Assembly: GCF_001995175.1 (NCBI RefSeq)
Contig: NZ_MUKN01000031.1
Location: 1 to 47,245 of the forward strand
DNA: 47,245 nt
Direction of reading: 5' to 3'
DNA from: Rathayibacter rhapontici
GTDB lineage: Bacteria > Actinomycetota > Actinomycetes > Actinomycetales > Microbacteriaceae
Under the pieces are notes generated by a model. The model made no database searches, was not told the origin of the DNA, and saw nothing but the letters and a program-made list of their open reading frames with translations. Below, piece by piece: positions 18,192 to 25,582 of this stretch (positions are counted from its first letter, which is position 1; every line of letters begins with the position of its first letter). The translations under genes and the position numbers were made by a program.

Positions 18192-19217
18192 TCATCCCTG
18201 CTCGACGATCTTGCGAAGCTCGGCGTCGTGCTCCTCGGCGACCTCCAAAATCACGCGAACAGCCTCTTCGTTGCGGATCGGGGAGCCGTCCTCGCCCGTG
18301 GTCGAGATTTTGCGCTTTGCCGTGATCTTCTGCTTCGCGAAGTCCACCTCCTGCGTGCGGGTGGTTTCGTCCTGGTCGATGTAGACCAGGTTCGCCTTGA
18401 CCTTCTTGACGTCCTCGTTCTCGCTCGCCCCGACGAGCTTTTGCGCCTCGTCGCGGATCGCAGCGCGACCCTCATCGTTCCCCGCGGCGCGGGAGACCTG
18501 CAGGATGACAGTCACTGTCATGGGACCAAACTCGCTGCGTACGGCGCGGATGATCTGGGTGAGCTTGGACCCACGGCTCGCCAGGGCATCGGCCTTGTTC
18601 GTGTGCACCTTGACCTCGATCTTCGAGGCCGCTTGGGATTGCGTGAGGAGCTGCTGTACCTCATGGGAGACCATCGGCTGGGTATCGATGACGAGGCCGT
18701 CACCAAGCAGCTTCATGCCGTTCAGCCACTCCTCGAAGGCGGACACGGTTGGTGCGGACGTAGATCCCTGGACGAGCCCGATCACGTTCCCGAAAGGCAG
18801 GAAGGCGATGATCGACGTCTCGAGCAGCTCGGACCCATTGCCGATCTTGAGGGCGTCAATCACGGCTTCCTTCGTGTTGTAGACCTCGAGCCAGGAGCCT
18901 TCGTCTCGGACGACCATCAGCTTCAGATGCAGCACGCCGTCAACCGACAGAACTTCACCGATCAGGGTCCGAGAAGGCATGGTGATGATTCGCTGCTCCA
19001 CCTTGAGATCGCGCAGAGCGCCCAGGATCTCAACCCAGTTCGCGTGCTTCATCCGTTCGCTGGAGGTGCGCGTCAGGTACTTGACGATCTCGAAGAAGTT
19101 GATCGTGCGTTCGCGCTCCTTCTTGGGCTTCTGCGCCGTCGCAGGCCGCTTTCGCCGCACGGGAGCTGCCGCCGCACCCTCAGCCGCCTGCTCTGACTCC
19201 TCGTTCGCCTTTGCCAT
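18192..19217 (-). CDS. RexA-like phage-exclusion sensor candidate
   Basis: 341 residues from ATG 19217 behind a strong GAGGAGG. Residues 1-36 are a charged, probably disordered leader; INFFEIVKYL begins the folded part. Residues 140-205 resemble lambda RexA as I recall it: VIGLVQGSTSAPTVSAFEEW, then LLGDGLVIDTQPM, then SKIEVKV, against the lambda order of an IGF/GPTTSDL segment, SSGERVQIEPLM and TTVKVE. The N-terminal GEVLSVDG segment fits the RexA YIHKIDG region. RexA senses phage infection and activates RexB. The gene order RexA-like then four-helix membrane protein supports the reading. Similarity is distant and needs profile or structure comparison. Confidence 0.6.
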   Translation of the reverse strand: MAKANEESEQAAEGAAAAPVRRKRPATAQKPKKERERTINFFEIVKYLTRTSSERMKHANWVEILGALRDLKVEQRIITMPSRTLIGEVLSVDGVLHLKLMVVRDEGSWLEVYNTKEAVIDALKIGNGSELLETSIIAFLPFGNVIGLVQGSTSAPTVSAFEEWLNGMKLLGDGLVIDTQPMVSHEVQQLLTQSQAASKIEVKVHTNKADALASRGSKLTQIIRAVRSEFGPMTVTVILQVSRAAGNDEGRAAIRDEAQKLVGASENEDVKKVKANLVYIDQDETTRTQEVDFAKQKITAKRKISTTGEDGSPIRNEEAVRVILEVAEEHDAELRKIVEQG

Positions 19218-19362
19218 CGTTCCTCCTCGACCACCGGCGGAGGTCCCCCCACGCACTTGGTGCGAACCTAGCGGAATCTGCCGCGTCGGCGGGCTCACAA
19301 CGACGCCGCACGCTCAGTGTCGAACTGTGCAACGTGTCGGCGGCCGTCAGTAAGCTTCGAAG

Positions 19363-20514
19363 ATGGTCTTCGCCCTCGACGTCATCGGTTGGCTCGCCGG
19401 AACGTCTCCAACCCCCGCATCCACCGGCATCCCAAGTGGAATCCCGAAGTGGATTGAGGAATCGCCATTTTGGTCGCAGTATCTGAGCCAGATCGTTGGA
19501 TGGGTGACAATCGCCATTCTTACTGCCGCTGCTGCGGCGGTTTGGAAATGGAGAATACCGATTGCGGATAGGATCCGAAAGTTTTGGAACGAGCGCCTGA
19601 TGCTTCGACGACGGCCAAAATTTGAAGCAGAGCTTTCAGAGCAGTATGCGAAGGGTGTCGAGGCTGGGCGGACCGAGTTTCTGCCTTCTTCCGCTGAACA
19701 GGACCTTCGAATACAGCTCAAGGTAGCAAGAGCGCGAGTGGTCGCGGCGGAAAAAACAGCTGAGTTTCTTACACGGGAGGTCGATTCTGGCAAAAAGATT
19801 GGAAGGACGTTGCATCACGAGCTCCAAACCGCCGAGCGCTCTCTTAGTGACACTGAGCAGCGTTTCGAGGAAAGATTGAAGACGGAGGTCGCTGCAGCGC
19901 TTAAGGCGTCAGCTGAACAATTGGCTGCTACTGAGGAGCAGTTGCGGAGCGCGAAATCAGATGCATACGCACGTGCTCAGCAAGAAATCGGTGAGCGCGC
20001 TTACTCGACGGGCTTTCAGGAGGGACGTGTCGCCGGCAATCAACAACGCTCGCTATTGGAGGAGGAGCTTCGCGTGGCAAGGATGCAGCTCGATGCAACA
20101 AGAACGAGTACCGATTACAACGATGACGGCAGCCTCCGTCGGCCCTCGCTCGACCCAAGGGTGCGTGCTTCGGAGCAAACCACCTCGAGTACCAAAAACA
20201 GTCACATTTTCCACCGAGCGTCGTCGTGGCGAATTTCCCCGAGCCCGACGCATCGTCAATCTGATGGCGCCAGACCAAAGGTATGGGTGCTGACGAATTC
20301 GTCTACTGTCCCCGCTCATGATGTTCGTGTGGATGGCGGGGTCGACTTTCGACTTGACGAGCCTGAAGGCTGGCCAAGCATTCCGGCCGAACACTCGGCC
20401 CTCTTCGCTGGTACCGTGACAAGTGCCAGCGGAATGGTCCATTTTCGTATCCGCTGGACCTCAGACGACGGATCCGAGCATTCCACTATGTACAGAACCG
20501 ATCCACTGGACTAG
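19363..20514 (+). CDS. Membrane-anchored coiled-coil protein of unknown function
   Basis: 383 residues. A hydrophobic helix at about 44-63 (IVGWVTIAILTAAAAAVWKW) is followed by a long coiled coil (about residues 95-240), a Ser/Thr/Arg-rich linker and a C-terminal beta-rich module (KVWVLTNSSTVPAHDVRVDG to MVHFRIRWTSDDGSEH). The last part resembles the Ig-like or C2-like ends of some membrane proteins. The DNA is clearly lower in GC than its neighbours, with codons such as ATA, TTA-rich context and AAA, suggesting recent acquisition from another source. It diverges from the RexA-like gene and may belong to the same defence islet. No family recognised. Confidence 0.65.
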   Translation: MVFALDVIGWLAGTSPTPASTGIPSGIPKWIEESPFWSQYLSQIVGWVTIAILTAAAAAVWKWRIPIADRIRKFWNERLMLRRRPKFEAELSEQYAKGVEAGRTEFLPSSAEQDLRIQLKVARARVVAAEKTAEFLTREVDSGKKIGRTLHHELQTAERSLSDTEQRFEERLKTEVAAALKASAEQLAATEEQLRSAKSDAYARAQQEIGERAYSTGFQEGRVAGNQQRSLLEEELRVARMQLDATRTSTDYNDDGSLRRPSLDPRVRASEQTTSSTKNSHIFHRASSWRISPSPTHRQSDGARPKVWVLTNSSTVPAHDVRVDGGVDFRLDEPEGWPSIPAEHSALFAGTVTSASGMVHFRIRWTSDDGSEHSTMYRTDPLD

Positions 20515-21137
20515 ATGCTGCAGACGCGCGTTACAACTGCGCGGACGCTGCTCGGGTACCATTTCGCCCCTCCCCCGGCGCACGGCACTGAGTCCCTATT
20601 CAGACCCTCCGCGATCGCTGCCAGGGTTGCTCCGCCCTGACGCTCCTTGCTGATCCGAGCGGCCGTCTCAGGGCTTGTGAGGACAGGTGAGCCGAGGCGC
20701 TTGCCCTGCGCCCTCGCGACGGCGAGCCCCTCCTTCGTGCGGACGCCGATCATCTGCCGTTCCCAGCGCGAGACGGCGGCCATGATGTTCGCGACCAGCT
20801 CGCCGGTCGGAGTAGTGGTGTCGATACCAAGGTCGATCGCCACCACTCCCCACCCCTGCTTCCCTGCCGTCTCGAGGAGGCGCGCGAAGTCGGCAAGGCT
20901 CCGGCTCAGCCGGTCGAGCTTCGACACGACGAGCGCCTCGGCTTCGCCGGCTCGCAGAATCGACAGGGCACGGGTGATGCCAGGGCGGTTGATGTCCTTG
21001 CCCGACCGGCCAGCGTCCTCGATCCACTCGACCTCCCACCCGCGCTGCTCGGCAGTGGCCGCGATCGCTGCGCGCTGCGCCTCGATGCCGTACTCCTGCC
21101 CTGCGGTGGAAACGCGCAGGTAGCCGACGACCCTCAC
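20511..21137 (-). CDS. Small serine recombinase (resolvase/invertase type)
   Basis: 208 residues from GTG 21137. The catalytic domain is intact: VVGYLRVSTAGQEYG with the Ser nucleophile, DAGRSGKDINRPG, LVVSKLDRLSRSL and NIMAAVSRWERQMIGVRTKEGL. A short C-terminal helix-turn-helix region follows (GATLAAIAEGLNRDSVP). Its GTG overlaps the stop of the upstream micro-gene (GTGA). Possible jobs are resolution of element multimers or inversion, but no inverted crossover sites were recognised. It is a second recombinase in the element, distinct from the integrase. Confidence 0.9.
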   Translation of the reverse strand: MRVVGYLRVSTAGQEYGIEAQRAAIAATAEQRGWEVEWIEDAGRSGKDINRPGITRALSILRAGEAEALVVSKLDRLSRSLADFARLLETAGKQGWGVVAIDLGIDTTTPTGELVANIMAAVSRWERQMIGVRTKEGLAVARAQGKRLGSPVLTSPETAARISKERQGGATLAAIAEGLNRDSVPCAGGGAKWYPSSVRAVVTRVCSI

Positions 21138-21346
21138 GCCGACCGCCTCGACAGGAAGCGCTCGAAGCACTCGGCTGGGTCGTAGCCCTCGGCCTCGTCC
21201 GCTGCCCATGCGTCGTGACCGGCCTGATGCGCGCTGAACGCCTCGGCTGCGACAGCGAACGAGTGGCAGAGGGCCGACCCCACACCACAGGTAAGGCAGG
21301 CCCAGACGAAGCCCGAGCCGTACTCGGAGATGATCGGGGTCGGCAT
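21134..21346 (-). CDS. Small hypothetical protein coupled to the small recombinase
   Basis: 70 residues. The ATG at 21346 is chosen because it overlaps the stop of the preceding micro-gene by one base (TGATG). The sequence has CLTCGVGSALCHSF, then HQAGHDAW and a hydrophilic Asp/Glu-rich end. The CxxC and nearby Cys and His could hold a metal. Its stop overlaps the GTG of the recombinase gene. Function unknown. Confidence 0.65.
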   Translation of the reverse strand: MPTPIISEYGSGFVWACLTCGVGSALCHSFAVAAEAFSAHQAGHDAWAADEAEGYDPAECFERFLSRRSA

Positions 21347-21465
21347 CAGTCGCGCCACCCGATCGCAGTCGAGACGCCCTCGCGGAGGTACCCGAGCTGG
21401 CTGCCCTCAGCGATGTAGGCGACGCCCTCGACCTCGATCACGTCGGGTCGAAGGTCGTACTCCAT
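21346..21465 (-). CDS. 39-residue micro-protein
   Basis: The ORF MEYDLRPDVIEVEGVAYIAE... of 39 codons begins three bases after the previous micro-gene and ends in TGATG overlapping the next start. The tight packing of three small ORFs ahead of the recombinase supports real translation. Function unknown; a role in regulating excision or recombination is only a guess. Confidence 0.5.
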   Translation of the reverse strand: MEYDLRPDVIEVEGVAYIAEGSQLGYLREGVSTAIGWRD

Positions 21466-21468
21466 CGG

Positions 21469-21549
21469 TCACGAGGGCTGAGCAGCGAAGAGGACGGGCA
21501 TGTCGCCGTCGAGGTTGGCAAGGAGATCGCGGAGTTCGGAGACGGTCAT
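21469..21549 (-). CDS. 26-residue micro-protein
   Basis: The ORF MTVSELRDLLANLDGDMPVL... is the first of the packed series leading into the small recombinase. It looks like an amphipathic helix followed by a short tail. It is very short, so support comes mainly from position. Function unknown. Confidence 0.4.
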   Translation of the reverse strand: MTVSELRDLLANLDGDMPVLFAAQPS

Positions 21550-21850
21550 GGCTTCTGATCCTTCGTTCATCGCCTCGGCTACCTGCCGTGGACGAGACGA
21601 TTAGATACCACCTCCGTATGGTCTGTACACCTGACGCTCGATTCGTGTACGAGCTCGGCCCTCAGTCCACATGAGACGCATCGACAGGGTTGGTCGACGA
21701 GTCGCCCGCATCGGCAGGGAGACGCGCTGAAAGCGACGACGACGTAACGCTGAGGCCCTTCCTGGCGTGGGCGAGCAGGTAGATTCGCCCCTCTCGTCCC
21801 TCAGCCCTCCCGAGACCTACGTCCAGGTGCGTCCTCGTCCTGATGCCCGA
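21550..21850. other. Intergenic region with promoter-like content, no gene
   Basis: This 300-bp stretch lies upstream of the micro-ORF/recombinase operon. It contains an inverted pair GTACAC (21625-21630) and GTGTAC (21645-21650), a possible operator, and an AT-richer patch near 21598-21608. The open frames that cross it look like random reading of GC-rich DNA. Confidence 0.4.
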
Positions 21851-22024
21851 TCAGAAGTCGAAGTCCTCGGCCACGTCGCTCGCATCGCCGTGCCAGACGA
21901 TCGTCAAGCCGCAGACGCAGGGCCAGTAGTTGAGCGCGGGTCGATACCAGCGCACCAGCGATCGCGACTCGACCTCGCGACCACAGCCGGAGCAGCAGAA
22001 CGGCGACGCGTTGCGATCGGTCAC
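21851..22024 (-). CDS. 57-residue zinc-ribbon protein candidate
   Basis: Starting at GTG 22024, the ORF reads VTDRNASPFCCSGCGREVES, then WYRPALNYWPCVCGLTIVW. The Cys-x2-Cys and Cys-x-Cys pairs about 30 residues apart suggest one zinc site. The upstream part of the longer open frame runs through the iteron array and is not credible. It lies just beyond the predicted origin. Function unknown. Confidence 0.45.
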   Translation of the reverse strand: MTDRNASPFCCSGCGREVESRSLVRWYRPALNYWPCVCGLTIVWHGDASDVAEDFDF

Positions 22025-22051
22025 GTCCTCAGCATCACGCGCCCGGAAGGT

Positions 22052-22204
22052 GCGTACCAAACGACTGTCACGCGACGTCTCAACCGAGGCTCGAATCGAC
22101 CCACCAAAGTGCGTACCACGTACCAACCCTTTATAGGGGTTGGTACGCATGGTACGTACTTTGGAACCGCGTACCAGGTACGCAGTGGTACGTACTTGGT
22201 ACGT
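22052..22204. repeat. Iteron-like cluster, candidate replication origin
   Basis: Nine copies of a GTACC-based word occur within about 150 bp. GTACCA starts at 22054, 22113, 22120 and 22171; TGGTAC starts at 22141, 22150, 22186 and 22197; and AGGTAC lies at 22176. Several extend to GCGTACCA. The copies face both ways around an AT-rich centre (TTTATA at 22130-22135). The array lies in the intergenic space downstream of the RepA-like ATPase and primase-polymerase operon. Such arrays are the hallmark of replication initiation sites in satellites and plasmids. An operator array is the alternative. Confidence 0.7.
22120..22146. repeat. Perfect inverted repeat at the iteron centre
   Basis: GTACCAACCC (22120-22129) and GGGTTGGTAC (22137-22146) form a perfect 10-bp inverted repeat around the A/T-rich 7-base spacer TTTATAG. 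It is the only A/T-rich spot in the array, so it is the likely unwinding or nicking site if the array is an origin. Confidence 0.7.
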
Positions 22205-22282
22205 AATTTCTGAGGGGCCAATGTTGCCACTCGTGCGCCTGTCACCGGCCACCGAAGGCGGAACCAGGACGGGCGCACGACG

Positions 22283-22666
22283 TCAGACACCGTAGGCCCC
22301 GCGCAGCTCCGCGATGACGGACGCAGTGTCGAGGTCGTTCTCCGGGTTCCAGAAGATGGTCGCGAAGATCATCCCCTTCACGTCGGCGACGGCCTCGAAG
22401 CGCAGTCCGTACGTGTCGGCGTACGCCTTCGCCCACTTGCGCGACTCGTCGCCGTACGGCTGATTGAGCAGTACGTCGCCGGTGGGGGTCTTGAGGATGT
22501 AGCGGTGGTCGAGCTGCGACCCCGACACGTCGAGGCACGGCACGCCGTGATTACGCGGACGAGGGCGCTGGTGGATCAGGTGGTGCGCGCACTGGTGGCT
22601 GACGTCCTTGACCTTGAACGGTAGGTCTTTGCTGCTGAGCCAGACGGTCTCGGCGGGTGTACTCAT
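22283..22666 (-). CDS. Hypothetical phage-type protein
   Basis: 127 residues from ATG 22666, preceded by a GAGAGAAG Shine-Dalgarno. The sequence begins MSTPAETVWLSSKDLPFKVK. It has one Cys/His-rich patch (HQCAHHLIHQRPRPRNHGVPC) and a mixed alpha/beta C-terminal part (YADTYGLRFEAVADVKGMIF). It lies between the RepA-like ATPase gene and the iterons. I do not recognise a family; a replication accessory or excision role would fit its position. Confidence 0.6.
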   Translation of the reverse strand: MSTPAETVWLSSKDLPFKVKDVSHQCAHHLIHQRPRPRNHGVPCLDVSGSQLDHRYILKTPTGDVLLNQPYGDESRKWAKAYADTYGLRFEAVADVKGMIFATIFWNPENDLDTASVIAELRGAYGV

Positions 22667-22811
22667 GTTGGTCTTCTCTCTCGCACGTGGCGTATGTCGG
22701 TTGTTGCAAAGATGAGGCAACCTCATTTAGAACCGGGGCCGTCGGTGGAACATTCCCACTCCACCCGGCGGCCTCGACAGCGGCAGCCCCCTGCCTCGCT
22801 GAGCGGCACGA

Positions 22812-23915
22812 TCAGGACCACATGGTCCCGGTGACCACGAAGTGTCGCATCACGCGGCCGTCACGACTGTCCTTCTCCTGCCGGATGAGCAGCGACTCAG
22901 TTGCGAGCCGCACGGCTGCGGCCTGGCGGCCACGGTTCGTGATGCCGTGGTCGGCCGCCAGCGCCTGGTGGAGGTCCTTCGAGGCGATGCCGGGATTCGC
23001 CTTCACGATGTCCAGCACTGCCGCGACGTCAGCTGAACCCTTCAGGTCTCCAGTCGAGACGGCGTCGAGCGTGAGGCGACGCGTGGTCGGGTCGAAGACC
23101 ACCTCTGTCTTCGGGAAGTCGACGTCACGGCCGTACGCCGAGAAGTGCCGACGACCGGAAGGGTCATCAGACGAGCCGTCTCGTAGCAGCTTCCACTCAG
23201 CCGTGCACCAACCTTGCAGCGCGGAGTCGCCACGCGAGCGCTGACCACCATGCCCCATGTGGTGGACGAGCACGAGCTCATCGGCCCCTGCCTCAACCTT
23301 CAACGCGGTCAGCGCCTCTGCGAATCGGGACGCTTCTTTGTCTTCGCTCATGCCGAGCGCGTCGAGCGCCGGACGCAGGCAGTCGAAGATGATGACGCCC
23401 GCATTCACTGCTCGCAACCGGTCGGCCCAGGACGTGCGCACGTCGTCATCGAGGATGTCGAAGGACGCGAGCCGGCCTTGCAGACTAGCGAGCTGCACGA
23501 GGTCCGTGCGCCAGATGCTCTGATCGGTGAGCCAGCGATGCAGCGTGCGAGGAGACAGCTCGTTATCCAGCAACACGACCCCCCTGCCTTCCGGAAGAGG
23601 GTCGACCTGCTGAAGACCGAGGAACGCGTCGCCGTCAACGAGCGATCGGATCAGGTTGCCGCTCATGGTCGACTTTCCGGCCTTGTACTGCGCCGTCAGA
23701 AGGATGTCTCCGTCTTTCGGCATCAGGCCGCCAACGCGATACGCGGTGTCGGTGTACTCGGTCGCCAGGAAGGCGTCCAAGCGCTCGAGAGGCGGCGGCT
23801 CGGCAGGAGCATCGAACTGAGCGAAGCGACGTCGAGCCTCTTGCTGAACGAGCAGACGGCGAAGGTCTCGTGTGACTGCTTCTTCGAGTGCAGCCTCCTC
23901 CTCTTCGACGCTCAT
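22812..23915 (-). CDS. RepA-like RecA-fold ATPase/helicase
   Basis: 367 residues. Walker A is AQYKAGKST (75-83), Walker B is VIIFD (174-178), and a later HHMGHGGQRSRGDSALQGW matches the sensor and arginine region of RepA/DnaB-type ring ATPases. After about residue 290 comes a winged-helix-like domain (ADVAAVLDIVKANPGI to RLATESLLI). It probably acts as the replicative helicase or loader of the element. Its ATG overlaps the primase-polymerase stop (ATGA), so the two proteins are made together. The C-terminal winged helix is a candidate iteron binder. Confidence 0.85.
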   Translation of the reverse strand: MSVEEEEAALEEAVTRDLRRLLVQQEARRRFAQFDAPAEPPPLERLDAFLATEYTDTAYRVGGLMPKDGDILLTAQYKAGKSTMSGNLIRSLVDGDAFLGLQQVDPLPEGRGVVLLDNELSPRTLHRWLTDQSIWRTDLVQLASLQGRLASFDILDDDVRTSWADRLRAVNAGVIIFDCLRPALDALGMSEDKEASRFAEALTALKVEAGADELVLVHHMGHGGQRSRGDSALQGWCTAEWKLLRDGSSDDPSGRRHFSAYGRDVDFPKTEVVFDPTTRRLTLDAVSTGDLKGSADVAAVLDIVKANPGIASKDLHQALAADHGITNRGRQAAAVRLATESLLIRQEKDSRDGRVMRHFVVTGTMWS

Positions 23916-24940
23916 CCAAGCCTCCTTCGCGCGAACGCAGCGATGATCGCCTGGTCCTTCTCGTTCTCGCGCTCGACGAAGCGACGTGCGCTATCCACGG
24001 CCGCCTCTGCTTCCTCCCACGAGAACGGGGGGAACTGTGTGGTTCGCGACCAGACCTGGAACGCGCGACCCTTCACGGCATAGACAGCGTGGACGCCGAG
24101 TTCGCGGAACCACCGCGACGCGAGCCGGTGCATCGTGTCGTTTCGGTTCCCTGCCTCAAGCCCCTGCCCCATCACGACGTCATCGTCAGGGAGGTCACCA
24201 AGCGTCCGGCCGATTCGGCCAGGTCCTCCCGGACCCGAGCCCGTGTCTGGGACAGCGAGGAGGGACTCGATCAGCACCGAAGGCGCTTCAGCAAGATCGT
24301 CGACCCAAGTCTGCCAGTGATACCGGCCACCGGAGATGTGGTTACTAGGAGGGAGGATGACGTAGCCGCCGTGACCCCTGACGTCCACGCCGGGGAGCCA
24401 GCCGACGCGGTTGCCGATTCTCACGCTTGGGTGACGGAAGTAGAGATGACGGCCCGCACCACCAGATACGACGCTCGTCGTCGGCGGGATCAGTCCACCA
24501 GGCATATGGTCATTCTGGAACTCGGCGAAGGACCCGAAGCCGCCCTTCGCCTCGTCGATGTCGATGACGAAAAGCCCAGATCCGGGGCCGCACGCGAGAC
24601 CCCAGTTGCAGCCGGGGAACGACTCCCACCACGCCCTGAGGACATCGACGTTGTTGGTCGCCTCCTTGACGCCAGTACGGGTGCGAGGGTGCTTGCCCGG
24701 ACTGGTGCAGTTCACGCCCATTCGACAGGCGCAAGCGCCGTTGACGATGTGCCAGACGGGGAACATCTTCCACCCCATCGCCGCGAATTCTCCGACGTGG
24801 GGTGCTTGATCTAAGGTGTTCCGATAGGCGGGAAGCGCGATATTGTTGATCTGTCCGATGGTCGTGGACGTGTTGTAAGCGGGAGAAGTCAGGGCGTCGG
24901 TTGTCCCCACACCGGCGCCCTTTCTCGTTTCGTCAGTCAT
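23912..24940 (-). CDS. Bifunctional primase-polymerase (prim-pol)
   Basis: 342 residues from ATG 24940 (GAGG upstream). The archaeo-eukaryotic primase fold is recognisable. A Cys-rich entry (CACRMGVNC, PGKHP near 70-85) comes first. Next is the catalytic FVIDIDE (124-130) with the metal-binding Asp pair, then SGGAGRHLYF (159-168) with the His, and GVDVRGHGGYVILPPS (184-199) with the third acid. It should lay down primers and extend them for replication of the element. The gene is between a 32-residue micro-ORF and the RepA-like ATPase, with overlaps on both sides. Confidence 0.9.
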   Translation of the reverse strand: MTDETRKGAGVGTTDALTSPAYNTSTTIGQINNIALPAYRNTLDQAPHVGEFAAMGWKMFPVWHIVNGACACRMGVNCTSPGKHPRTRTGVKEATNNVDVLRAWWESFPGCNWGLACGPGSGLFVIDIDEAKGGFGSFAEFQNDHMPGGLIPPTTSVVSGGAGRHLYFRHPSVRIGNRVGWLPGVDVRGHGGYVILPPSNHISGGRYHWQTWVDDLAEAPSVLIESLLAVPDTGSGPGGPGRIGRTLGDLPDDDVVMGQGLEAGNRNDTMHRLASRWFRELGVHAVYAVKGRAFQVWSRTTQFPPFSWEEAEAAVDSARRFVERENEKDQAIIAAFARRRLG

Positions 24941-25031
24941 CGTTATCCTCCGGCTCGGTCGCTCGAAGAAACGCGACGGCGCTGTCAATCGCCTCGTCGG
25001 AGAAGACGATGAGCTTGTCGTCGGTGATCAC
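24933..25031 (-). CDS. 32-residue micro-protein in the replication operon
   Basis: This ORF starts at GTG 25031, overlapping the stop of the HTH gene (GTGA), and ends 8 bases inside the primase-polymerase gene. It reads VITDDKLIVFSDEAIDSAVA and then FLRATEPEDNDD. It fills the only gap in an otherwise overlapping operon, which argues for real translation, possibly to couple primase synthesis to the regulator. Function unknown. Confidence 0.5.
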   Translation of the reverse strand: MITDDKLIVFSDEAIDSAVAFLRATEPEDNDD

Positions 25032-25312
25032 TGGTCGTAGCCCGTCGCCCAGGGCTGTCCCACGCGGTGCCGGTAGGCGTTCTGCTCCGGTTGATATGTC
25101 GCTTCTAGCGCGTCGCTACTGAACAGCTCGGACAGAGGCACGCCGAGAAGCGCGGGCAGGCGGTCGCGAAGAGCCGGGGAGGGTACGACCCTGCCCATCA
25201 CGGCTCCACGCAGGTGCAGGGGTGGGATGTTGAGTGCCTCGGCCGCTTTCGCAAGCGACCAACGCTCTTCACGCAGCTTTTCGCGCGCGGGCTGTACTCC
25301 AAAACGGGACAC
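25028..25312 (-). CDS. XRE-like helix-turn-helix regulator
   Basis: 94 residues from GTG 25312, with GGAG nine bases upstream. Residues 10-60 form a helix-turn-helix of the XRE type (REERWSLAKAAEALNIPPLH, then ALRDRLPALLGVPLSELF). The C-terminal tail is short and polar. It heads the replication operon, so it is a likely regulator of replication or of the switch between the integrated and replicating states. Confidence 0.75.
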   Translation of the reverse strand: MSRFGVQPAREKLREERWSLAKAAEALNIPPLHLRGAVMGRVVPSPALRDRLPALLGVPLSELFSSDALEATYQPEQNAYRHRVGQPWATGYDQ

Positions 25313-25537
25313 GGACTTCTCCAGACAAAGAGGTATGACCTCATCTGTCGGTCCGTGTCTGCGTCCGGCTGCGCGGCTCTCGCCGCGTGCTGTAGTCCAT
25401 CCGTCCGGGCGATGCTTACCGGTTGCTGCTACAAGTCCAATTGTAAACCACTAAATGCTTCGTTCAGCCGTTCTGACAGAAGTTGGTCGAGATTCGCCAG
25501 GAAGAGCGCGCTATAAGTTGACATTCAATAGATGGGC
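25313..25537. other. Intergenic regulatory region of the replication operon
   Basis: About 225 bp of AT-richer DNA lie between the HTH gene start and the morphogenesis operon end. On the minus strand a weak promoter-like pair TTGGAC and TAAGCAT lies near 25410-25440. This is the obvious place for the promoter and operator of the replication operon. Open frames here look spurious. Confidence 0.4.
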
Positions 25538-25563
25538 CGCATTGCTCACGAAGACGCAATGCG
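25538..25563 (-). terminator. Candidate hairpin after the morphogenesis operon
   Basis: CGCATTGC (25538-25545) pairs with GCAATGCG (25556-25563) across a 10-base loop, 20 bases past the stop of the terminase-small-like gene. The stem is only 8 bp, so support is moderate. Confidence 0.45.
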
Positions 25564-25582
25564 AGTGTTCTATTTGGGGCAC

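Noticed and set aside
21767..22213. Open frames through the iteron array on both strands
   Set aside because: Their sequence follows the repeats and shows no family or start signal; the array is better explained as non-coding.
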